From the NCBI GenBank assembly GCA_021292105.1, contig CM037861.1, positions 26,095,110-26,159,109 of the forward strand: a stretch of DNA of 64,000 nucleotides, read 5' to 3'. The notes beneath the pieces were generated by a model that was not told the DNA's origin, ran no database searches, and saw only the letters and a program-made list of their open reading frames with translations. The DNA is from Anadara kagoshimensis (Eukaryota > Mollusca > Bivalvia > Arcoida > Arcidae). This document shows positions 39,842-50,735 of this stretch, piece by piece; the first letter of the stretch is position 1; each line of letters begins with the position of its first letter. The translations under genes were made by a program, and so were the position numbers.

Positions 39842-41732
39842 TGTAACGAACCGAGCGTTGAGCACGTTGTAATTACTTGTGGGTTCGAACCCCAGTAAAG
39901 GGTTAGAGCTTATATGTTTTGAACTCTTGCTCTAAACAGAATTACACTTTTTCCAGTTATTCTGGGTGGTAAGTAATGTTGAAAGTACAACTAACAAAAG
40001 CTCTCGAGCAAATGCCTTGCAGGCCAATTTATATATTATAGAGTATGGTTGGACAGATGTACAGGTGTATTATATTAATCATACGAGTCACAATAGCACA
40101 AGCAGGATAAACACTTTGAGGTTTGATGCGAACTAATCTAGATCCATTGGATCTAGGTCCAGCAGAAACATAAAAAAAATATCAGAGGTCTCTGATCCCA
40201 GTGTTGGAGGTCTTCTTTAAATCACAATTAAGTCGGCAAAATTATATTAAATTTATATTTATTCTCAGTATCATGCGTTCATTTTAATAAATTAAATAAT
40301 ATCAACGAGCACACTCTCTAGCAGACACAAATGAAGGTTAAAACAATGCTAGAACAGGTAAAAATTAACACCTGTATACATATAAATAAGCTGCTTTGAC
40401 ACTATAATAATTCCACTGAGCACACACACTGAATGTTAAAACAATGCTTGAACAGGTAAAAATTAACACCTGTAAACATATAAATAGGCTGCTTTGACAC
40501 TATAATAATTCCACTGAGCACACACACTGAATGTTAAAACAATTCTTGAACAGGTAAAAATTAACACCTGTAAACATATAAATAGGCTGCTTTGACACTA
40601 TAATAATACCACTGAGCACACACACTGAATGTTAAAACAATGCTTGAACAGGTAAAAATTAACACCTGTAAACATATAAATAGGCTGCTTTGACACTAGC
40701 TTATAACACTATTATGTAAATTCGCGTTGGCTATTATTTCAATAGTATTCATTTTATTACTATAATCCAAAAATAGAATTAAATCCCCGAAAACGAAATA
40801 AAATCCTGAGAATAGATTCACTGCTAAAAATGAGCCATAAATGGTTTGGACTAGTAATTCCTAAATTACCTAAGAGGTTCTTGTCTCAAAGGCAATGCTT
40901 GAGTGCACCCGACAACGGTCAGAATAGAACTGAACCGATTGCGCCACCGCCGCTCTATTTATACTCCGACCGGGTACTCATTCGGGATGCTGGAACTGAT
41001 TCGGAGATCGGTGTTCCATTGAAAGTATAGGGAGAAGTACTGATTCGGCATTTTCCGTAAACCGGTGCACTGGTTATGGCCAGAGATACGGCGCAATACA
41101 AAGTAGTGCGTGAAAATAAAAATAATTAAAAATAGTAAAATGCCGTAATAATAATCATTATTTCACTTAAATAATCCTAATATGCTAAAGAACTTAAATT
41201 AATCGGGATTAATTGTATATTCAAGTGTTTAGCTCAAAAATATAAAAGTACAAAAAGCAACTGATGCTGGCTGTGTATCAAAGTTTGCAGAGCGGGACGG
41301 ACAAACTTGAATGTTAAATTATATGGATTTATACAGAATTTACGCTCTGAACAGACAAAACAGGTATGTCATCCCAATATTTGGGCCTTGGAAATAACTT
41401 ACATAAGTTAAATTATGTTCAAAATGCTGTACAAGGGTTCTAAAACCGATGTCAAAATATCGAACGCTGATAAACCAATGTAAACAAAATGGCGGCGCGT
41501 TCTCGATGATGTGACCATAAAATAATAATAAATTTATTAAAAATACTTAAGTACAGAAACAAACTGTGGCATTAACCATGGTGACTTGTAAAACCATTCT
41601 GCCGATAATAAAAACCAGTATAGTCAAAATAATAAAATAAACATTTAGTATATCACTGATTTCAACGTATTATAACAACATCACAGCATATTATGCTTGA
41701 AGATATATGGTTAGGAACCATAATTCGTCACA
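39842..41732 (-). repeat. 3' LTR (left copy)
   Basis: In element orientation it begins TGTGACGAATTATGG and ends CGGTTCGTTACA, with TG..CA termini. It contains an internal tandem repeat (40305-40699). It lies upstream of, and in the same direction as, the ParB-like gene at 38557-39177 and could act as a promoter for it. Confidence 0.95.
40305..40699. repeat. LTR-internal tandem repeat, about 98 bp x 4 (left LTR)
   Basis: AACAGGTAAAAATTAACACC and AATAGGCTGCTTTGACACTA recur four times at a 97-99 bp period. The first unit is the most diverged. Confidence 0.9.
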
Positions 41733-41745
41733 TTACCCCCACCTT
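41733..41745 (-). promoter_or_regulatory. Polypurine tract of the retrotransposon
   Basis: On the minus strand AAGGTGGGGGTAA lies directly before the 3' LTR start, the expected place for plus-strand DNA priming. Confidence 0.7.
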
Positions 41746-43044
41746 ATAAAGGCTGGGCGTCCTCGGACAGCAATTAACAATATAGACATAATAATTTATA
41801 TATATTATATCTCTTGACTAGTATTAAAACAAACTGAAACAGTTTGGGCACTTAGATTTGCATAAAGTCACAATATTAACACCATGAAAACAATTATAAA
41901 GAATCATGGGGAAAATCAAAAACATTCCAATCCATGTCTGTGATCGAACAGTAGCCTGTATACTTGACTACTTGGCACTATGTAAGGGTTCTATAATCTT
42001 GACTGTAATACAGATATCTCAGATTTGACCATTTTAAACACCTCAAACTTATATAATACTTTGCTCAAAAACTGTAGAGCACTGATATGATGCTTTAAAT
42101 AATACACTTGACATTTACTTTTCAGGTACACAAGAACTGATGAATGAATTTCAATTACAGGTCATACACCATTTATCCTCCTGCATTATTCAATTCATTA
42201 TATACATACAAGAAGAACAGACCAAGTCATAAAGAAAGATAGAAGAAGAAAGAAAACAGATTAGAGTAACATGTTTTATATGCATCAATGACATAAATAT
42301 AGATATTAAAGTCTCTATAAAAGATTTCACAATGTCCATAGATTCACTTTGCCTTTATCTTTACTTTGTCTTTGTAATATATCCAGTGTATATGGCAGGT
42401 ATATAAATAGCGCTAGAATAATCACAACTTTAAATAGTTTGTCAGTAATTTATCCAAATAATGAAAATAGTATTCCAGTGTCACCATCTGAATGATAGGG
42501 CATAATAATCCACTGAATGATTTTCAATCTCGAATACAAACAGGTTCCAACACAGAGAATAAACCATCATATTAGTAATCCAAATTTCTTTATGAAAAAG
42601 CAGTAACACTTGAATTTCACAACACTAGTAAATTTCCAATTCTATTAATAATGACTACCAGTACTCTGGATATTCCAATGGTAATTATAATCCTGGTAAG
42701 AATTTACGAAAAAAAACTTAACATTCCATATAACTTTGGAACTACTAGAAATTTTAAACATTGCAGAACAGTTGCACTTATGTTATATTAGTCACACTTG
42801 AATTACACAGCACTAGTAAATTTCCAATTGTTATGAATATCAGCACACATCTATTGGTAATTATAATCCTGGTAAGAATTTACGAAAACACTTAATATTC
42901 CATATAACTTTGGAATTACTAGAAATTCCAGAAGAAGAGTCATTGTCACATAGAAATCCTTAAGTTCCAAAAGAAGTAGAAATCCAGGGAAAGTTCGAAG
43001 ATAGAGTAGAGCATGGTGTCCATGAATATAAAGTCTTTGAATGT
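41746..43044. other. Non-coding stretch between the zinc-finger ORF and the 3' LTR
   Basis: No open frame of note. Two direct copies of a roughly 165-190-bp unit (GGTAATTATAATCCTGGTAA; CATATAACTTTGGAA) lie at about 42604-42765 and 42790-42935. Confidence 0.6.
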
Positions 43045-44541
43045 CTAATGAGTCTTCGGTAGACGTATGCGGATGTTTTTCAGATTAAGTTGTTTCACCA
43101 GGTCGTCAGTATCACAATTGCGGTTGAGATAAGCAGCTTTGAAGAGATCTAAAACATGAAACTTGTCAAGTCCAGTTTCCAATATCGATTTTACCATTAG
43201 GAAATTGTAATACCTCATATGTCGGTCGATCTGATTTTCCTTCTCCCAATGTGGCATGGCTGTGCCTGGAAGTGCCAGCATGTTATATTTGTCTAATAAA
43301 GTGCAACGGCTCAAGTTGGACAAGGATCTTCCTTTACTAAGTTCCAGGGTTATGGCCGCATACTCCAATGACATCAATTTATTATCAGGAGACATGGTTT
43401 GCCAATTGGAGGGTGGCCAGGTTAATCCGTCGGATATTTGGACAATGTTGGCAGTACCCCAGTCCGTCATAGCCGGCAACATAAGGGGCATACATCCAAA
43501 CTGAAGCATCTGTGTGGCCGTAATCTGGATATCTCTTTCTCCAGGAGCAGGTTCCTCTTCGTCAGACGACAAACACTCGTAACGATCATCGACAAAATAA
43601 ACTGGTCCAGATGTTATAGACGAGGCCGATGCCATCACAGGAAGTTTCTGGAAAGGCTTCTTGAATACGGACGATGATGCTGGAGTAATAAATCCAGAAG
43701 ATATAATAGAGCTGGCAGGTACGACCGGTTGATCACTGGACTCACTGATGGAGGTTACCGGGACGGACGACAAGTTGTTAAAAGTGACTGGTGTAAGGTG
43801 AGGAGGTGAGCTCTTTCTCGCTGTAGCGGTTGACGAAACGGACCATACTACTGGAGATGGCTGGCTGGGTAAAGGACTCACCACAGGCGTAGATAATACT
43901 GACATCAGATCACGGTCTGTAGCCATGGAAGGAAGACCGAACTCCGGCGAATTAAGGAACGGCATGGACAGCACAGGGGCTGGTGTAGAAACTACAGACG
44001 TCAAGGTAGAGGTCAAGGTTGTCAAGTTATCTGGCTTTGAAGTACTCAAAGGTGCTGACACTGTACTAAATGTTGACAGAGTAGATGATAGCGTGGAAAT
44101 AACAGACATCTGGGTGGTCACTACAGCTATAGGTGCTGGTGAAGGTACTGGTACGTCCTGTGTACTAGAAATAGTAACTTTCCTTGGTGGGTCTGGGAAT
44201 AACACCACAGGATCAAGTAAAGTGATCGACTCTGGCGAGCTCACGTCTGACAATTGTTCGCTTAAAGGAACATTTTCCTTTCCCGGGGCCGAGATCTTCT
44301 CGAAGCGAGGTTTCTTTGCAGCCATCTTCCAGTTGGAATTTGGAGAGTAAAAGCGTTCCTCCAGAACCTGATGTTTATTACGTCTGTGTCTATCAAGATA
44401 CGCTGGCTCAGCCTTTGGATACTGATAGTTACATCCCTCGTGAGGGCAACTGGCCAGGTCTCCATGTTGCGACCTCTCATGACGCCTGAGAAGCTTACTC
44501 TTTGTAAAAGAGGCAGGACAGGTATTGCAACGATACAACAT
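43045..44541 (-). CDS. C2H2 zinc-finger ORF carried by the retrotransposon (env position)
   Basis: 498 aa, inside the LTRs and in element sense. Residues 5-26 form a C2H2 finger (CNTC..H-x4-H). Residues 32-57 form a second one (C-x4-C..H-x4-H). Then follow a basic KKPRF patch, a long Ser/Thr/Pro/Val-rich stretch to about residue 330, an acidic SSDEEEP segment, and a C-terminal domain of about 150 residues with helical character (PGERDIQITATQMLQFGCMP; DKYNMLALPGTAMPHWEKEN) that I do not recognise. The open frame extends to 44820, but the ATG at 44541 is preceded by CTACTTTCAGA, a splice acceptor, and upstream codons fall in repeat DNA. It has no signal peptide or transmembrane helix, so it is not an envelope protein. 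It may be a captured host transcription-factor-like gene or an element-specific regulator. Confidence 0.8.
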   Translation of the reverse strand: MLYRCNTCPASFTKSKLLRRHERSQHGDLASCPHEGCNYQYPKAEPAYLDRHRRNKHQVLEERFYSPNSNWKMAAKKPRFEKISAPGKENVPLSEQLSDVSSPESITLLDPVVLFPDPPRKVTISSTQDVPVPSPAPIAVVTTQMSVISTLSSTLSTFSTVSAPLSTSKPDNLTTLTSTLTSVVSTPAPVLSMPFLNSPEFGLPSMATDRDLMSVLSTPVVSPLPSQPSPVVWSVSSTATARKSSPPHLTPVTFNNLSSVPVTSISESSDQPVVPASSIISSGFITPASSSVFKKPFQKLPVMASASSITSGPVYFVDDRYECLSSDEEEPAPGERDIQITATQMLQFGCMPLMLPAMTDWGTANIVQISDGLTWPPSNWQTMSPDNKLMSLEYAAITLELSKGRSLSNLSRCTLLDKYNMLALPGTAMPHWEKENQIDRHMRYYNFLMVKSILETGLDKFHVLDLFKAAYLNRNCDTDDLVKQLNLKNIRIRLPKTH

Positions 44542-44556
44542 TCTGAAAGTAGAAAA
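44542..44556 (-). promoter_or_regulatory. Splice acceptor before the zinc-finger ORF
   Basis: The minus strand reads ATTTTCTACTTTCAG|A then ATG. With a donor in the 5' leader it would allow a subgenomic mRNA, as for env of retroviruses. Inferred only from sequence. Confidence 0.5.
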
Positions 44557-47500
44557 TTTTATAGCTACTATAAGCAAGAGATCTTGCAGTTTTAGAAGGG
44601 AAAACATTTCTAGCTCACTTGCCCAAAACCAGATGTCTTGGCATGTGTTTGTGCGTGCATGCATGTGTCCATGAACTTCGCTTAAACTCTTCTTCTCCTG
44701 AACTCTGGACAGATTTTGATAAAACTTTGTAGGATTAATCCAGGAGTAATGCCATTTTAAGTTTGTGAAAACCATTGACCTTGACCTTCGTTCAAGGTCA
44801 CAATTACTGAGAATGGCCATAAGTGTAAAATCACTAAAATGTACTAAATTACCTAGGATTCTCTAACTGGATATACATATTCACATATCAAGCTCTACAA
44901 ACTTGGCAAATAGATTTGACCTTGACCTTCTTGGTCAGGGTCACAGTGACCTAATATATAAAAAAAAAAATTGCTATCAACGACTTCTCATTACCAACAT
45001 GCTTAGCATCTGGTATAAAATTCAATATATAGAAACAGAAGATATCCATCACAGGAAATTGCTATACAGGCTCTATTGGACCTTTTACAGTTATCTCGGA
45101 TTCAGGTATACAGTTGAATCTCGTTATCTCGAACTCGGATATCTCGAACTACCGGATATCTCAAACTTTTTTAAAAAGTCCGAACAGAGTTGTTCTTTAT
45201 TAAACCAAAATCACTCCGGTTATCTCGAACTCGGATATATCGAATTATTGGATATGTCGAACAATATTTTCGTCCCCTTGAATGAAAATCCTAGGAAAAT
45301 TACACTCGTTAACTCGAACAAAAAATTAGGAAAATTAAATTTGTTAACTCGAACAAAAAATTTAGGAAAATTAATTTGTTACTCGAACAAAAAATTTTGA
45401 GAAATCAAATTTGTCAGCGCCTACAGATTTTTTGGTAGAAAAAAAACACATTCCGACACAAATAAAATATTTGACTGTCGGCCTCGTGTTGATTTTAAAA
45501 TTACAACATTGCACTGACCTCCCAATTTCCTTAAGCCCTTAATTATTATCCCTTGCATAAGCAATTAAACCATCATGGGGATTAGCAGGTGTTATAATTA
45601 CTGCCAAGCTGAACATGGCTTCCGAAATCGTGTGATGTGAACATTACTCAATACAACCGGAAGCTTGGGATGATTAAAGTACACAAAGCGAAACTGGTAT
45701 GGAGACCAAAGCGGACTCCACTATTTGTCGGCTAATAACAAGTAACAGATAATCTCCCGATTTTTTATACACTACATTCTCAATTATAAATGCAAATGAT
45801 AAATAATGCAATTTTTATATATCATGTTTGAATACATACGATATAGGAGAAACCAGCAATATACAGTTTGACAAGATAAAACCGAAAGCGACTTCCGGTA
45901 GGCGTGTACGAGTTACTTCCCTTTTGTTGTCGTTTTTAACATCGGTTATCTCGAACTCCGGGTAAGTCGAACTTTTTGCGTTTCCCCGTCGAGTTCGAGA
46001 TAACGAGAGTCAACTGTATTTACAAATTCAATTCTGCGTTCTGCTACTTCAAAGACGTATTCGCGTTTTGTGTTATAAGCCCGGTTACAAGCAGCCATTA
46101 TACAACATTATACATGTACACTAAAATCAAGCAAATCATCTCATACAACACTTCATCTCATACAGTAACAACGAACTAATGTTTTATTTACATTTGCACT
46201 AATACAGAATTCAATATAACTGTTAGACTTTATTTAAATTCACAATTTTTTGTATGATAAGTATGACCTAATCTTGCCATGATGTCTCTCCTGAAATAGT
46301 TCTGTTCTTCTTTTACAGTTTAACAGATTACAGCATTTTTCACAGGTCTGCTGCTACTTGAAGCTTGATTCCATTATACAGGTCACAGTTTTTACCGGTA
46401 CTAGGTCCAATCGTCATGCACTGCTCCTAGTCAATAGCTAAGACTTTAGTGAGGATGTCGCCATTCCTGGTGAAACTATTTACTGCATTATATCACAACA
46501 CATTTTCAGGTATTACAGATCATTTAGACAGAGATTAGTATATACTCTTATTGCCTCATTGCCTGGCACAGAAACAGAACATTATCAAGGCTTTATAACT
46601 CAACGACATGTAACAATAACTCCTTTAATAATCTTAGACTGCTACTAAGAACTACAAAATGACGTTGCAAAATACCCTCGTCATCAACAGACTATAAAAT
46701 GATAGATGTAGTACTAAAAAGGCTACAATCCAACCAACACAACACAAATATATTGCATCTAAAAAGAACAAAAACAGAGATCCCAGCCACAAATTGTGGT
46801 GTTTACAGATCAGTCCAATATAATACAACTAGCTGAACTAGTTCAACGACAAAATACAGACTATAACATAAATAATTTACTATACAGACGCCAACTCATT
46901 ATTACCAATGTTTGGCAAAATCCTAAGTGCACAGAACTAACTACATACGAATTCAGACTATTTCGACCAAAACTGAGCTTTAGTTCATCGATACCTTGAT
47001 TTATGACTTAATAATTCATAGCCTAGTAATTCTATTTTACTATAGGTACACAGACTTCTAATTTCCTACTCAAATTAGATAGTTCATTAACAGTTATTCA
47101 GCTTACTGTTAAGTAGACAGCTTCATAAGTTGTGCTCCAAAGATATAAAGAAAAGCAAACGCACAACAACAACTTTATATTTTAAACAGTTAAGAACACT
47201 ACCGGTATACAAGTAAGCACAGAAATGACATGCAACAAAAAGTTTCACAACAACCTCTTCAGATAGCACATCATTGATAACAAATAAATAACTCCTAACT
47301 CAAACAAGTAACAACATAAATCATATGAAATGGATTGAACATCCCAAATGTACACACTGCTTCATTATGAAGACAAGGCAAATCAAAATTATTTACAGTT
47401 GCACTGCAATACTACACAGGAAAACTCAACTCAACAAACAAAATCAGACATCCATTTAGGCTGCCTGCAAATTCTTTTGCTTCTTCTCAACCCACTGGAA

Positions 47501-47583
47501 GTAGGTAATTCATCTGAACTCCTACTGTCATCTGAGAATTCCTCGTTTTCTGTCTGGGTACTAATCGCTTCATTTTCTCCTGT
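44557..47583. other. 3-kb non-coding stretch of the retrotransposon between pol and the zinc-finger ORF
   Basis: It contains fragments of GACCTTGACC-type repeat (about 44640-44945) and a nested TA-flanked element (45111-46016). The remaining 1.5 kb (46020-47583) is AT-rich without coding signs. Such a long gap after integrase is unusual for Ty3/gypsy elements. Confidence 0.7.
45111..46016. mobile_element. Nested pogo/Tc1-mariner-like non-autonomous element
   Basis: The left end CAGTTGAATCTCGTTATCTC and right end GAGATAACGAGAGTCAACTG are inverted and flanked by TA on both sides. Further TCTCGAACT phrases lie inside both ends. 906 bp; the frame across its left end is not a transposase. Confidence 0.85.
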
Positions 47584-50316
47584 TTAGTCAGGTAAATCTT
47601 CATAAACTCTAACTTCTTCAGTGGTCAGAAACTCGATGTCACTTGACTCATCTCTAGCCAATTCAGCATTCAACCAATTGTGATACTCCCCTTTGAATGG
47701 CTTCAATCTGTTATGGTGGACCACTTTCATCTTTGACTTTTGTGACCGCTGTATCTTGTAAACCAAATCTGAAAATATATCAATAACAAGATATGGACCC
47801 TCCCATTTATATGATAATTTTGGAGATTTCCCCTGTGTTCTGTTTGTAATTCTTAACCATACAGCATCCCCTTTATTATATTGTTTTTGGTATGCCTTAT
47901 GGTCATAGTTTTTCTTTTGAGATTCACTTGCGACTGCCATGCTTAACCTGGCATTTTCATTTATTTCCCACATTAATTCTTGTTGAGAAATAACATATTC
48001 ATCATAGGAATCATATTCTTCTATTGTAGGCGGAGGCCCATACAGTAAATCAGCTGGAAGACCAACCTCTCGGCCAAACATTAGTTTGTTTGGTGAATAT
48101 CCTGTACTCTCATGAACAGATGATCGGTATGCCAACATAACAAGTGGCAAATGTTTGTCCCAATCACGTTGGTCATGAGATATATATTTTGTTAGCATTT
48201 CTTCTACTGTGCGATTGAAACGTTCAACCATTCCATCGCTCTGGGGGTGATACGGGGTAGTTCGGGTTTTATCAATATCAAGAAGTTCACATAAGTTTTG
48301 GAACAATTTTGACTCAAATTGTCTTCCTTGATCAGTATGGAGTTGTGCAGGCACTCCAAATCTGCTGACAAATTCGCTCACAAATAACCCAGCAACAGTT
48401 TCAGATTCTTGATTCTCCATAGGATAAGCCTCAGTCCAGCGAGTAAAGTAATCTGTCACAATTAGAATATACTTTTTATTACTATTTGTACGAACCAGTG
48501 GACCCAATATGTCCATGGCTACGCGTTCCATTGGGGCACCTACTAGGTATTGTCTCATCTTGGCACGCATTGTCTTTTGGGGATTCTTCCTAGCCTGACA
48601 CTCCTTACAAGTGTTACACCAAAGTGTCACAGCCTCTTTATAACCGACCCAGTAGAATCTTTCTTTAACCCGGCACAGTGTGCGTTTGATCCCAAGGTGT
48701 CCACAAGTCGGATTATTATGTAACAAGCTTAAAACTTCATTTTTAAACAATTCTGGTAATACAAGTTGCCATTTTTCTTTATTACCATCCAGCCATTTTC
48801 TATATAGGACCCCATTAAATAATTGTAGTCTGTCCCACTGGGACCAATATGCTTTTACTTTGGTATTCTGGCTTGAAATCTCACTCCATCTTGGCCTTCT
48901 TTCAAGTTTGTCTTTCCACATGACAATCTGACATATTATTGTATCAGAAATCTGAGCTTCCTTTAAGTCCTTGGAGGTCTTATTTTGAAACCAAACTTCT
49001 GTACAATCTTGTTCACTGCACCTCCTGCAAAGGTTTGTAACCATGTCTACAGACTCTGACTTTTTACTTTCTCTTACCGTACCTTCTTTGTCCTTATTTT
49101 CACGTTGCGCACAATAGTCACAAGACACGCATGGCCTTCTCGACAAACCATCAGCATTTCCATGCTGCCTTCCAGGCCTGTGTTGTATAGTGAAATTATA
49201 AGTGTGTAAAATCTCCAACCACCGGGCCATTTGACCTTCTGGATTCTTGAACCGTAAAATCCAACTCAAAGCACCATGGTCAGTACGTATGATAAACCTT
49301 GAACCATATAAGTAATGATGAAAGTGTTTTATAGAAGCAATTATGGCTAATAATTCGCGTCTTGTCACACAGTAATTTCTCTCTGCTTTGCCAAGTGATT
49401 TGCTGAAATATGCCACCACCCTCTCCTGATTATTCTCATCTAATTGTGATAGAACTGAACCTATCCCATAACCACTTGCATCGGTATCCAGTATAAACTC
49501 TTTTGCGATATTGGGATAACATAATACTGGTGAGGATATCAAGTGCTTCTTTAATGCAACAAATGATTCTTCACATTCTTTTGTCCACTTAAAATTATTC
49601 TGTTTTTCGGTCAGTTTATGCAATGGCCTGGCCAAGTCGGCAAAGTTCCTTATGAACTTTCTGTAATATGAACATGTACCTAGAAAACTCCGGACATCGT
49701 GTACATTTCTGGGCTGCGGCCAATTCTTTACTCCCTCTATCTTGATTGGGTCTGTTGATATCCCTTTATTAGATACAATGTGCCCTAAGAAAGCCACTTC
49801 CTTTTGAAAGATATTACACTTCTTAGGAGAAATTTTCAATCCTGCCGTTTGTATCCTGTTCAAAACTTCTGCTAACCTTTCGAGATGAGCTTCAAAAGTA
49901 TCCGAGAAGACGATTACATCATCTATGTATACTAAGCAAGTCTGCCAGTGTAAACCAGCTAGCACGAATTCCATTAATCGCTCAAACGTTGCTACAGCAT
50001 TGCATAAACCAAAAGGCATCACCTTAAATTGAAATAAACCACTGGCTGTACAGAAAGCTGTTTTATCTGCATCCTCGGGTTCGACCTCTACTTGCCAGTA
50101 ACCCGACTGGAGGTCAAGGGTCGAAAACCACTTTCCACCTCGAAGAGCATCAAGTGAGTCATCTATCCTGGGCAAAGGGTACGAGTCTTTTACTGTGACA
50201 TTGTTTACGAGTCGATAGTCTAAACAGAATCTCACTGAACCATCCTTTTTGGTTACTAAAACCACAGGGGCTGCCCATGGGCTCGTGGATTTTTCTATTA
50301 TACCGCAATCAAGCAT
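47584..50316 (-). CDS. pol: Retrotransposon pol: reverse transcriptase, RNase H, integrase
   Basis: The 910-codon frame begins within RT (the shown Met is not the true protein start; homologous codons continue upstream to about 50405). RT has the catalytic YIDD at about residues 130-133 and FGLCNAVATFERLM before it. RNase H starts at about residue 265 with LDTDASGYGIG. Integrase has an HHCC zinc-binding region (HNNPTCGHLG about 532, CNTCKEC about 568). Its catalytic triad lies in MDILGP (about 599), TDQGRQF (about 660) and MVERFNR (about 697), with close to 35 residues between the last two. It ends in a GPY/F-like module (WEGPYLVIDIF, about 835). No chromodomain is seen. The catalytic residues are intact in this part. 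Confidence 0.95.
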   Translation of the reverse strand: MLDCGIIEKSTSPWAAPVVLVTKKDGSVRFCLDYRLVNNVTVKDSYPLPRIDDSLDALRGGKWFSTLDLQSGYWQVEVEPEDADKTAFCTASGLFQFKVMPFGLCNAVATFERLMEFVLAGLHWQTCLVYIDDVIVFSDTFEAHLERLAEVLNRIQTAGLKISPKKCNIFQKEVAFLGHIVSNKGISTDPIKIEGVKNWPQPRNVHDVRSFLGTCSYYRKFIRNFADLARPLHKLTEKQNNFKWTKECEESFVALKKHLISSPVLCYPNIAKEFILDTDASGYGIGSVLSQLDENNQERVVAYFSKSLGKAERNYCVTRRELLAIIASIKHFHHYLYGSRFIIRTDHGALSWILRFKNPEGQMARWLEILHTYNFTIQHRPGRQHGNADGLSRRPCVSCDYCAQRENKDKEGTVRESKKSESVDMVTNLCRRCSEQDCTEVWFQNKTSKDLKEAQISDTIICQIVMWKDKLERRPRWSEISSQNTKVKAYWSQWDRLQLFNGVLYRKWLDGNKEKWQLVLPELFKNEVLSLLHNNPTCGHLGIKRTLCRVKERFYWVGYKEAVTLWCNTCKECQARKNPQKTMRAKMRQYLVGAPMERVAMDILGPLVRTNSNKKYILIVTDYFTRWTEAYPMENQESETVAGLFVSEFVSRFGVPAQLHTDQGRQFESKLFQNLCELLDIDKTRTTPYHPQSDGMVERFNRTVEEMLTKYISHDQRDWDKHLPLVMLAYRSSVHESTGYSPNKLMFGREVGLPADLLYGPPPTIEEYDSYDEYVISQQELMWEINENARLSMAVASESQKKNYDHKAYQKQYNKGDAVWLRITNRTQGKSPKLSYKWEGPYLVIDIFSDLVYKIQRSQKSKMKVVHHNRLKPFKGEYHNWLNAELARDESSDIEFLTTEEVRVYEDLPD

Positions 50317-50378
50317 CCGCTGGACTTCTTGTTTCTCAATTTCTCGCTTAGCTAGTGGTAGCCTTCTTGGTGTCTGTT

Positions 50379-50735
50379 TTATTGGAGCTGCATCTCCTGT
50401 ATTGATTTTGTTTTTACTAAACTTGTACGTCCTAGGTCATTCTTTGTTTTTGCGAAAACTTCTAAATTTTTCAGTATCAGGTTTTTGACCATATCTTGCT
50501 GTTCCTTACTCAGGTTATTGCTGCACGTATCTAACATTTGCTGTAAATACGCTGGGACAGGTTCATCTACCGCACTCTTGCATGTCACCATTTGACAGCA
50601 CTCTAGATTATTCTTCTCTGTGTGACCAAGGTCATCTAATTCAATAACATTAGTTACAGGTTGACATTCGGCAGCACAAGTATTCTTAAAAATCGTTTGG
50701 GTTTCATTGCTTACATTAACAAGCCTAAGAGGTAC
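50379..50735 (-). pseudogene. pol: N-terminal RT segment in another frame (pol broken by frame shifts)
   Basis: The codons from about 50735 to 50405 encode the usual linker between protease and RT (VPAYLQQML, LSKEQQDMV, VFAKTKNDLGRTSLVK). They are in a different frame from both the protease ORF and the main pol ORF. The shifts fall at a short T run near 50745 and an A run near 50405, each consistent with a one-base loss. This is either real decay or an assembly error in homopolymers. The track resumes intact on either side. Confidence 0.8.

Noticed and set aside
40830..41030. 66-codon plus-strand frame in the LTR (identical at 54156-54356)
   Set aside because: Identity simply reflects the two LTRs; it is antisense to the element and has no protein features.
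43925..44350. 141-codon plus-strand frame
   Set aside because: Antisense shadow of the Ser/Thr-rich part of the zinc-finger ORF.
44542..44820. N-terminal extension of the zinc-finger ORF by 93 codons
   Set aside because: The sequence includes repeat-derived GACCTTGACC DNA and ends in a clear splice acceptor immediately before the ATG at 44541.
44903..45400. 165-codon plus-strand frame
   Set aside because: It crosses the end of the nested TA-flanked element; its repeated ELGYLEL phrases come from the TCTCGAACT repeats, not from a gene.
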